Positions 6,590-12,287 of a DNA stretch of 12,287 nucleotides are shown in pieces (position 1 is the first letter of the stretch; the number at the start of each line of letters is the position of its first letter). This stretch comes from JBDHAC01 sp039588215. Lineage in GTDB: Bacteria; Gemmatimonadota; Gemmatimonadetes; Palauibacterales; Palauibacteraceae. The notes beneath the pieces were generated by a model. It ran no database searches. It had not been told where the DNA came from and saw nothing but the letters and a program-made list of their open reading frames with translations. The stretch covers positions 1 through 12,287 of the forward strand of contig JBDHAD010000082.1 in the NCBI GenBank assembly GCA_039588215.1, read 5' to 3'. The translations under genes were made by a program, and so were the position numbers.

Positions 6590-7618
6590 ATGAACACACG
6601 AAGGGTAATGATGCTCCGACAGTCACAGTTGAGCTCCGTACTCCTGCTCGCGCTGATCGCGCCGACCCCGATCGCCGGGCAGGACAACATCATCGTCCTG
6701 CCGGTCTCGGAAATCGAGGAGCGTCTTGGATCCCAGTCGTTCGAGATCCTCAACATGCTGACATCCCGGGGCCTCCCGAGCGAGCGCACGTACGCTCCCA
6801 TTGTCCGGTTCGAGGATGGTGCGATGCTGCGGCTCAAGTTCGCGCCCGCCGCGCGCGGCGGGGAGGTGTTCAACAACCGACCCCAGTACGAGGTTGCCGC
6901 GTACGAGCTCCAGAAGCTCTTTCTGGACGAGTCCGAGTATGTCGTGCCGCCGACCGTCGCTCGTTGCTTCGCGCTTGATTTCGTCAGGCGGGCGATCGAC
7001 AAAGCGCCCACTCGGGAGGCGATCGAGGACCCGCTGCCTACGTTCGATCAATGGCGCATGTCGCTCGTCGTCCTCCAGTACTGGCTATCGTGGAACATCG
7101 AGGTGGCGGATAGGGACGATATCCGAGACAAGGAGCGGCTCGAGAACGACGAGGCGTTCGCCCGACACGCCGGGAACTTCAACCTGCTCACGTACCTGAT
7201 TCGCCACAACGATTCGAACGTCGGGAATTACCTCATATCGACGGACTCGGCCAACCCACGCATCTTCAGCGTGGACAACGGGCTCGCCTTCTCCCAGCGC
7301 CAAAGCGACGAGAGCGACCGCGGCACCTACTGGCGCGAGCTACGGATCGATCGTTTTCCCGCCGCCTCCATCGAGCGGCTCCGACAGGTCACCCTCGAGG
7401 GGCTCCACCAGGCGCTGGGCGTGGTGGCCCAGTTCGAATTGCGCGGTGGGGAGTTCGTACCCATGGAACCGACCGAGAACCTGGACCCAGACAAGGGCAT
7501 CCGGCGCACGGACTCCGTGCTCCAGCTGGGTCTGACGGCGGGTGAGATTCGAAACGTCCACCGCCGTCTCACCCGGCTCATCGAACGCATCGACAGCGGT
7601 CGATACGAGGTCTTCTGA
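6590..7618 (+). CDS. Secreted protein with atypical kinase-fold motifs (FAM20C/PI4-kinase/HipA/CotH-like)
   Basis: The 342-residue protein has a Sec signal peptide: basic MNTRR, a hydrophobic SVLLLALIAPTP, and likely cleavage near AG30-QD. The mature part matches the order of key elements in atypical kinases. These are a strand with the possible ATP lysine (MLRLKFAP, K83), a helix with acidic residue (YEVAAYELQKLF, E101 or E106) followed by VPPT (119-122), a catalytic-loop-like LIRHNDSNVGNYLI (203-216; H206, D208, N213), and a DFG-like IFSVDNGLAFS (225-235; D229). The VDNGLAF element recalls the DNG of FAM20 secretory kinases, and RHNDxNxGN recalls the loop of PI3/4-kinases, HipA and CotH. 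I infer a kinase or kinase-like fold acting outside the cytoplasm; activity and substrate are not shown. The gaggg at 6579-6583 supports ATG 6590. It lies 73 bases after the kinase stop and 88 before the peptidase. Confidence 0.72.
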   Translation: MNTRRVMMLRQSQLSSVLLLALIAPTPIAGQDNIIVLPVSEIEERLGSQSFEILNMLTSRGLPSERTYAPIVRFEDGAMLRLKFAPAARGGEVFNNRPQYEVAAYELQKLFLDESEYVVPPTVARCFALDFVRRAIDKAPTREAIEDPLPTFDQWRMSLVVLQYWLSWNIEVADRDDIRDKERLENDEAFARHAGNFNLLTYLIRHNDSNVGNYLISTDSANPRIFSVDNGLAFSQRQSDESDRGTYWRELRIDRFPAASIERLRQVTLEGLHQALGVVAQFELRGGEFVPMEPTENLDPDKGIRRTDSVLQLGLTAGEIRNVHRRLTRLIERIDSGRYEVF

Positions 7619-7706
7619 AGCGGGTCCAAACGCGCAGATCGGATCGCTAGCGCGGTCCTTTGTCGGGTCGGCCGACCGCGGCGGCGCGCCTGGAAGGGGT
7701 ACTCCG

Positions 7707-9251
7707 ATGAAGTCGAACACCACTGGTTTCGCGGCCACAGGAGCGGCCGGATGCGCGGTGCTGGTCGTCGGCTGCGCAGTGCCCCTGGTCTCCAATCAGG
7801 CACGAGATGTCGCTCGATACGCGGTCGACACATACTACGATTCGACGGTCGCCACCCTCGGCGACTTCGTGACGTTTCGCACCGTCCAGGAACCCGGCGT
7901 TCAGGTTGCCGAGCACCCCGCCGTCCGCGAGATGACCGTGTACCTCGAGCGGAAGGCGGGCGAGCTAGGGCTCGACTTCGAGGACCACGGCGCCGTGGTG
8001 GTCCTCGGGTTGGGGAACGCCTCGGACCGACTGGGGGTGGTCACCCATGCCGACGTGCAACCGGCGGATGCATCGAAATGGGCGCGCGATCCCTTCAGCC
8101 TGGATCGAGAGAGCGAGCCGGGCCGGCTCGTGGGGCGCGGCGTAGAGGACGACAAGGGACCTATCGCCACCGCGATCTGGGCGATGAAGGCGCTGAAGGA
8201 TCGCGAAGTCGCTCTGGCGAGGCGGATCGAGCTCATCATCTCCTACTCCGAGGAGTCCGACTGGGCTCCGTTCCAGCGGTTTCTGGCGCGCAACGAGCCA
8301 CCCTCGCTCAACGTGGTGATCGACGCGGAATACCCGGTGGTGACGGGAGAGAAGGGCTGGAACGCCATCTTCCTCAGCGTGCCGGCCGACGAGGTGCCTT
8401 CGGCGGCCGGCGACCTCGACCAGGCCCGGCTAACGTCGTTCTCCGGGGGGTCGTTCCTGTCTCAGGTCCCGGAGGACGGGGTGGCCGTGATCGAGGGTGC
8501 CGACCCGGTCCTGACGTCGGCCCTGCGCGCGGCCGCGGCTTCCGATACGGCGGTCGAGTTCTCGTTTCTGGAGGGCGAGCCCGCCGCGGGCGCACTCACC
8601 GTACGAGCCCGGGGTACCTCGGCGCATTCCTCGAAGCCCTGGGAGGGCACGAACGGGATCACGCACTTGGCGGCTCTCCTCGCCACCTACGACTGGCCTG
8701 CCGGTCAGGTCGCTACGATGGTCCGCCTCGTGAACGACCTTGTCGGCACCGGAGACTACGCCGAGCGGTTCGGCGATCTCGCGTTCTCGCACGAGTTCAT
8801 GGGACGGCTGACTTTGTCCCTCACCACGCTCGGACGTGAAGAGGACGGGAGCCTCAGGGCCGGCATCAACGTCCGGGCGCCCATGGGTCGGAGTCGGGCC
8901 GAGATGGAAAGCGTGGTCGCGGCGGCGGTGCAGGCCTGGAAAGCGGAGACCGGAATCGAGACTGTGGAGCACTCCACGATCACGAGCGACCCGCACTACC
9001 TGGAGGATGCGCCGCACATCCCCACCCTGCTCGCCATCTTTAGGCATTACACCGGGCGGGAGGACGCGGCTCCCACGTCGATGGGCGGCGGGACGCACGC
9101 ACGGCTGGTACCGAACGGCGTCAACTTCGGCCCCGCCATGCCCGACGAACCGTACACGGGGCATAGCGAGCACGAATACATGAGCGAGGCCCAGTATCGG
9201 CTGAACCTAGAAATGTACACGGCGATGCTCGTAGAGCTCGCGGGCGGCTGA
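7707..9251 (+). CDS. M20-family dipeptidase, PepV/Sapep-like lipoprotein
   Basis: The 514-residue protein carries the full di-metal peptidase motif set. These are T113-H-A-D116 (metal His and Asp), GRGVEDDKGP (143-152, bridging D148), SYSEES (179-184, catalytic base E182 and metal E183), IDAEYP (205-210, metal D206), GGGTHAR (460-466), and the final metal His in GHSEHEYM (H486). The GRGxxDDKGP, DAxYP and GGGTxAR blocks are those of the PepV/Sapep branch, which cleaves dipeptides or removes N-terminal residues. The insert between D206 and the GTSAHSS segment matches the lid or dimerisation domain. Unlike cytoplasmic PepV it has a signal sequence with lipobox V20-V-G-C23, so it is probably membrane-anchored outside the cytoplasm. 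GGAAGGGG lies seven bases before ATG 7707. An upstream in-frame start at 7542 would overlap the previous gene and bury the lipobox, so it was not used. Confidence 0.9.
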   Translation: MKSNTTGFAATGAAGCAVLVVGCAVPLVSNQARDVARYAVDTYYDSTVATLGDFVTFRTVQEPGVQVAEHPAVREMTVYLERKAGELGLDFEDHGAVVVLGLGNASDRLGVVTHADVQPADASKWARDPFSLDRESEPGRLVGRGVEDDKGPIATAIWAMKALKDREVALARRIELIISYSEESDWAPFQRFLARNEPPSLNVVIDAEYPVVTGEKGWNAIFLSVPADEVPSAAGDLDQARLTSFSGGSFLSQVPEDGVAVIEGADPVLTSALRAAAASDTAVEFSFLEGEPAAGALTVRARGTSAHSSKPWEGTNGITHLAALLATYDWPAGQVATMVRLVNDLVGTGDYAERFGDLAFSHEFMGRLTLSLTTLGREEDGSLRAGINVRAPMGRSRAEMESVVAAAVQAWKAETGIETVEHSTITSDPHYLEDAPHIPTLLAIFRHYTGREDAAPTSMGGGTHARLVPNGVNFGPAMPDEPYTGHSEHEYMSEAQYRLNLEMYTAMLVELAGG

Positions 9252-9301
9252 GGCGAGCCGTCACACGCGCGCGAGGCGGGCTCCAGGTCGTGGGTCCATG
9301 A

Positions 9302-9562
9302 TCAGAGGATGGCGCAGGCGCGGAGGGCGGTGGCTATCCCGTTCTGTACATGACCCCGTGCAGGAAGCACTTCCTGGTGGGCTTCGTGCTGGGCGACAGG
9401 GCGGTCAAAGCGGCTCACGACAGTACTCTGCCCGAGCCGGTACTCGCCGTCATAGATGGGGCGAGGAAATACGCGGAGGGTAGAGGCGTTCGCCTCGAGG
9501 TCAGGACCAAGAAGGACCGTGATCACGTGATGGAGCTCGCCGCGATCAAGATGGCGAACTAG
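9302..9562 (+). pseudogene. Fragment resembling the C-terminal half of a DUF3788 protein
   Basis: An intact open stretch from ATG 9350 encodes 70 residues. They resemble the end of DUF3788 (PF12663) proteins: TPCRKHFLVGFVLGDRAVKA, then ARKYAEGRGVRLEV, then a closing helix ending in IKMAN. Family-like sequence (YPVLYM) continues upstream of the ATG in the same frame, which is open back to a TGA at 9299 without a usable start. Another frame reads GWRRRGG just before it. No ribosome binding site precedes 9350. Members are usually about twice this length, and there is no room for the missing N-terminal half between this stretch and the peptidase stop at 9251. I read it as a decayed 5'-truncated gene; if translated, the product would be the 9350-9562 peptide. 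The family assignment is from memory and moderate in confidence. Confidence 0.5.
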
Positions 9563-9672
9563 CCACACCACCAGACCGATCGAGGGCTTCGCAAGTTGTT
9601 CCAGCCGAAGAGGTTGATACACGGATCCGCCGCCGCTCCTGACGTTTCGACGCCCCGCACAAGACTGGCAGC

Positions 9673-10346
9673 GTGCTAGGCAGATACAGCCCACCCCGGA
9701 TTCGGGAGCAAGACCTCCAGTCCCGCAGCCGCATCTTCGTCATCTTGGTGTTGTTGGGCCCGCCATTGTTGATCATGGGAGCGGCTCTCGGGTCCTGCTC
9801 TTCCAGCTTCCGCTCCTGCCAGCGCTCCTTTTGGGTGCCCTCGCGCTGGGCGTGCCCATACTCGCGGTGGCCGCCGCGCTCGTGTACGCGATCACCGAAC
9901 GAGTGGGTGAGGGCGCGGGTGGTCTCTTTCACCCGTCGACACGGATCGCGTCACCGATTCGGGACTACTCCAAGGAAGAGGCGCTGATTCAACGCGGGCG
10001 GACTGACGAGGCGATGGAGGCTCTCAGGCTCGCGGCAGAGAAGGACCCTTCGGATCCACGACCTCCGCTACGCATCGCGCTTCTTCTGCGAGACGCGCTG
10101 GACGCCCCCGACGATGCGTTGGTGTGGTTGGAGCGAGCCGCCTCGATTCCCGGACTCCCCGATACCGAGCAACTGTACATTCTGCGCGAGGTCGTAGAGC
10201 TTTGCCGATCCAGGCTCGCGGCTCCCGAGCGCACAACACCGCTTTCCGCGAAAGTGGCCCAGCTTCAGCAAGGCACGGGTTTAGGAGACTGGGCGCGCCG
10301 AGAGCTCAGACAGATCAAGAGGGAGGTGCTGCCGAGCGGTCGTTAG
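9673..10346 (+). CDS. Two-helix membrane protein with TPR-like tail, frameshifted near 9790
   Basis: The 5' part reads from GTG 9673: a polar start, then IFVILVLLGPPLLIMGAALG, a clear membrane helix. At about 9790 that frame turns to SCSSSFRSCQRS, while the -1 frame takes over with VLLFQLPLLPALLLGALALG and VPILAVAAALVYAITERVG, a second membrane segment. It continues to the stop at 10344-10346. Adding one base in the ggg at 9790-9792 joins the halves into a 224-residue protein. The soluble tail holds TPR-like helices (KEEALIQRGRTDEAMEALRL, RPPLRIALLLRDAL, PDDALVWLERAASIPGLPD) and a basic end (RRELRQIKREVLPSGR). Function is unknown; a membrane-anchored scaffold is a fair guess. If the lesion is real, a start at TTG 9831 could give a shorter 171-residue product with one membrane helix. 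Neither start has a clear ribosome binding site. Confidence 0.68.
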
Positions 10347-10362
10347 GCATGCCAGGCTCGGC
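10331..10362. other. Inverted repeat at the end of the TPR-like gene, between convergent genes
   Basis: The arms gccgagc (10331-10337) and gctcggc (10356-10362) pair perfectly around an 18-base loop that contains the stop codon and a small ggcatgcc palindrome. No T tract follows on the plus strand. It sits in the 95-base convergent gap and could end transcription weakly. Confidence 0.25.
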
Positions 10363-10441
10363 TACCACATGGCCGGGTCATTCTTGCCAGGATGTCCGTC
10401 TCGAAGCAGTCAAGCTCGGTCAAGCCGTTCCACGGCCTAAC

Positions 10442-11641
10442 TCAAGCCTCGGCGGGCAGACAGCAGGAGTATTGCCGCCTGGGCACATAGGCGCCGGCCG
10501 GGTTGTTCTTGAGTCTCGCGGGCGCCCACGGAACCCGCAGAGCGTCGAGCCGTTCACCCACGATCTCGATCGCTCCCTCACGGATCTCTCCCAACCCCAT
10601 ATCGTATGCCATCGTGAGCTGCTTCATGGCCGAGACATCGTGGCTCATGACCCGACCGGCCGTCGCATCGGCTGCTACCGGATCGGTGCTGGCGAGGAGC
10701 ACCCAGGACCCGAGTCGCGAACGCATGTCGACCGGCCGACCACCTGACCCGAGAGTTGGACCGTCTCCCTCCATCCCGATCGAGAAGTCGACGATGGCGA
10801 GATCCGGCTTCACCGCAGCGACGATGTCGAGGTAGATTTCCGCGATCGCCCGCGGGCTGCTGTGGTCGAAGCCGCCGCTCCGGTCCCCATAGCCCCCTTC
10901 CATCCAAGTGGCATAGCGCTCCAGAGGAGTAATCCCGATGAAGTTCTTCAGGGACAGGGTCAGCTGTGCCCATGAATGCGTCTTCGCGACGGGAATCGAG
11001 ATCACCCGGTCTGCCCGCGCGACCAGGCTCGAGATCGCGATCCGGCCGAGGTAGGTGCGGGACGGGACCTCCACCCACTCGGGAGAGTCCACCTCCAGCG
11101 AGGCCACGCGCGCTCGGCCCGCGTACTGCGCGCTCAGGCGCTCGGTTTCCAAAACAAGGTTGGTGGCGCCATCGAAGGTCGTCGCGTACTCCCACTCCAG
11201 GGTCGGCATGTGGGAGCCATCGCCGATGATCACCTCCGCGGCGCCGGCCCGCAGGCACTCATCGGCTACGGCGATGACGATCTCCGGCTTGGCGCACTCA
11301 CCGCCCACGAAGCAGTTCCCGGAGCGGGCCCATGGGAGCGTAACCATGTTCGGTTTGATGAAGACCGTCTCGCCTTCGTGGACGACCTGCTCCACTCCGC
11401 CCACCGCGTCGAGCACCTGTCGAGTCATCGGTGCAAGGTCGTCGCCGCGGACCGCGGCGACCTGTGCGGTCGGTTCCAGAGGTATTGGGGCTTCTGGTGG
11501 TGGGCCGCCAGCCGGGGCCTCGCCACAATCGGCCAGGACTGCCCCGCCGATGGCAGCGGCGGAGAGGCGCATGAAGTCGCGCCGCGTGAGGGACGGCAAT
11601 GACCCGGATGAGCTTGACGGCTTACCCGTCCGAGGTGCCAT
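10442..11641 (-). CDS. DUF362 domain protein with Tat signal
   Basis: The 399-residue protein starts with a twin-arginine signal, T19-R-R-D-F-M-R25, followed by the hydrophobic LSAAAIGGAVLA, so it is exported folded, probably with a bound cofactor. The Cys at 39 follows Asp, so it is a poor lipobox. The remainder fits DUF362 (PF04015): FIKPNMV (94-100), a conserved helix with GGECAKPEIV, GDGSH, SIPVAKTHSWAQLTLSLKNF (215-234), VDFSIGMEGDGP, and STDPVAADA. C110 and C116 flank a short loop. DUF362 has no firmly known reaction; some relatives carry iron-sulfur domains, but no ferredoxin motif is present here. GGAGGT lies three bases before the ATG. It converges on the TPR-like gene and diverges from the serine hydrolase, with which it shares a 168-base upstream region. 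Confidence 0.88.
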   Translation of the reverse strand: MAPRTGKPSSSSGSLPSLTRRDFMRLSAAAIGGAVLADCGEAPAGGPPPEAPIPLEPTAQVAAVRGDDLAPMTRQVLDAVGGVEQVVHEGETVFIKPNMVTLPWARSGNCFVGGECAKPEIVIAVADECLRAGAAEVIIGDGSHMPTLEWEYATTFDGATNLVLETERLSAQYAGRARVASLEVDSPEWVEVPSRTYLGRIAISSLVARADRVISIPVAKTHSWAQLTLSLKNFIGITPLERYATWMEGGYGDRSGGFDHSSPRAIAEIYLDIVAAVKPDLAIVDFSIGMEGDGPTLGSGGRPVDMRSRLGSWVLLASTDPVAADATAGRVMSHDVSAMKQLTMAYDMGLGEIREGAIEIVGERLDALRVPWAPARLKNNPAGAYVPRRQYSCCLPAEA

Positions 11642-11769
11642 GACACCTCCGCCTCGGTCAACAGACCCGTCTGACGACGTGGGGAGTGCTCCCTACTGTA
11701 ACCCTTGCCAAGCCAAGCGTTCCGGCAGGTGAGGGTTTCCACCCATTGTGGGGTCTCCATACCTTGCCT

Positions 11770-11794
11770 TCAGGTAATCGCTGACGCTACCTGA
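11770..11794 (+). promoter_or_regulatory. Inverted repeat before the serine hydrolase gene
   Basis: The arms tcaggta (11770-11776) and tacctga (11788-11794) are perfect reverse complements separated by 11 bases. The right arm ends 15 bases before ATG 11810, in the shared upstream region of the divergent DUF362 and hydrolase genes. The half-site spacing, about two helical turns centre to centre, would suit a dimeric regulator; a leader hairpin is the alternative. Confidence 0.35.
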
Positions 11795-11809
11795 TCCCCG
11801 GTTGGCACG

Positions 11810-12287
11810 ATGAAGCGCTTGCTCCCGCTCCACCTCATCGTCTTCGCCTCGTTGGCTTGTGGTTCCGATCCGGCGGCTCCGGGGTCCGGAGAACCCACAT
11901 TCCCCGTGGATTTCACCTCGGGTCTCCAGGGATTCGCGGCCCGACTGGACACGCTCCGCGTGGAACACACGATCCCGGGGATGGCGGCGGCCATCGCAGA
12001 GAACGGACAGGTCGTGTGGTCCAGGGGCCTGGGGTTCGCCGACGTCGCGGCGGGCAGGCCCGCAACCGAGTCCACCTGCTTTCACCTCGCCTCGCTCACC
12101 AAGCCCTTCGCCTCCGTCATCATCATGCAGCTCGTGGAGGAGGGGCTCCTCGACCTGGACGATCCGGTCTCCGATTACGGGATCGATCTTTCGAGCCAGG
12201 GCGTCATCCTCGTCCGCCACCTCCTGACCCACACCTCGGAGGGCACGCCGGGATCGGCGTATCGGTACAACGGAGGTCGATTCGGCC
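11810..12287 (+). CDS. Serine beta-lactamase-family hydrolase, lipoprotein (partial, N-terminal 159 residues)
   Basis: The open frame starts MKRLLPLHLIVFASLAC and runs off the right edge. The signal peptide ends in S14-L-A-C17, an acceptable lipobox, followed by a Pro/Gly/Ser-rich linker. The domain opens with LRVEHTIPGMAAAIAENGQV and continues with WSRGLGFADVAAGRPATEST. It then shows the catalytic S-x-x-K motif ASLTKP (S95, K98), the helix MQLVEEGLLDLDDPVSDY, HLLTHTSEG, and near the edge YRYNGG (151-156) at the place of the Y-x-N motif. This is the beta-lactamase (PF00144) family, which contains class C beta-lactamases, D,D-peptidases and esterases. Substrate cannot be set, and calling it a resistance enzyme would be unsupported. 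The third motif (H/K-x-G) lies outside the window. The ribosome binding site is weak. Confidence 0.88.
   Translation, partial: MKRLLPLHLIVFASLACGSDPAAPGSGEPTFPVDFTSGLQGFAARLDTLRVEHTIPGMAAAIAENGQVVWSRGLGFADVAAGRPATESTCFHLASLTKPFASVIIMQLVEEGLLDLDDPVSDYGIDLSSQGVILVRHLLTHTSEGTPGSAYRYNGGRFG

Noticed and set aside
7651..7680. Inverted repeat cgcggtc/gaccgcg with an inner 12-base palindrome before the peptidase gene
   Set aside because: GC-rich with no T tract and competing pairings; too weak to call a terminator or operator.
7542..7706. Upstream start for the peptidase, adding 55 residues
   Set aside because: It overlaps the previous gene, lacks a ribosome binding site there, and would bury the lipoprotein signal that follows ATG 7707.
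7751..8839. Plus-strand frame of 362 codons inside the peptidase gene
   Set aside because: Out-of-frame reading, extremely Arg/Gly-rich; the M20 motifs lie in the other frame.
8430..9173. Minus-strand frame of 247 codons opposite the peptidase gene
   Set aside because: Antisense shadow with no recognisable domain and no ribosome binding site.
11810..12287. Reading the serine hydrolase as an antibiotic-resistance beta-lactamase
   Set aside because: The S-x-x-K family also includes many esterases and peptidases, and the third motif is outside the window.

Overview
The window is high-GC bacterial chromosomal DNA. The best guess at the source is Gemmatimonadota or a close relative. This is inferred from the architecture of the large kinase (PknB-like domain, three membrane segments, TolB/FlgO-like segment, TPR tail), from the many lipoprotein signals, and from the accompanying HAF-repeat, M20 peptidase, DUF362 and serine-hydrolase genes. 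No rRNA or marker gene confirms it. I saw no tRNA, rRNA, CRISPR array, insertion sequence or phage gene.

Layout. Positions 1-243 (minus) hold the N-terminal 81 residues of a CPA2-type cation:proton antiporter, cut by the window edge. A 641-base non-coding gap follows and ends in a strong hairpin that buries the ribosome binding site of the next gene. That gene (885-2006, plus) encodes a seven-unit HAF-repeat lipoprotein and is followed by a likely intrinsic terminator. Next are a small unclassified lipoprotein (2220-2633) and a GNAT acetyltransferase (2785-3282) with a GC-rich terminator-like hairpin behind it. The centre is a same-strand block: a membrane Ser/Thr kinase with a TPR tail (3476 to 6502/6516), a secreted protein with motifs of an atypical, FAM20C/PI4-kinase/HipA-like kinase fold (6590-7618), and an M20 dipeptidase lipoprotein (7707-9251). 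Then come a fragment resembling the C-terminal half of a DUF3788 protein (about 9302-9562) and a two-helix membrane protein with a TPR-like tail (9673-10346). On the minus strand a Tat-exported DUF362 protein (10442-11641) converges on it. Diverging from DUF362, a serine beta-lactamase-family lipoprotein (11810 onward) runs off the right edge.

Two genes are broken by apparent one-base losses. The kinase changes frame at a run of nine G (5904-5912), so its last TPR part lies in the -1 frame. The 9673-10346 gene changes frame near 9790. Either the assembly carries one-base deletions, or these are real lesions, or (for the G9 run only) expression uses slippage.

Functional picture (inference). 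Most products act in or beyond the cytoplasmic membrane: four are probable lipoproteins, one is Tat-exported, one has a Sec signal, and three are membrane proteins. The kinase could sense an envelope or cytosolic state through its TPR tail. The secreted kinase-like protein and the peptidase lie directly downstream on the same strand and may be co-transcribed with it, although the 73-88 base gaps leave that open.
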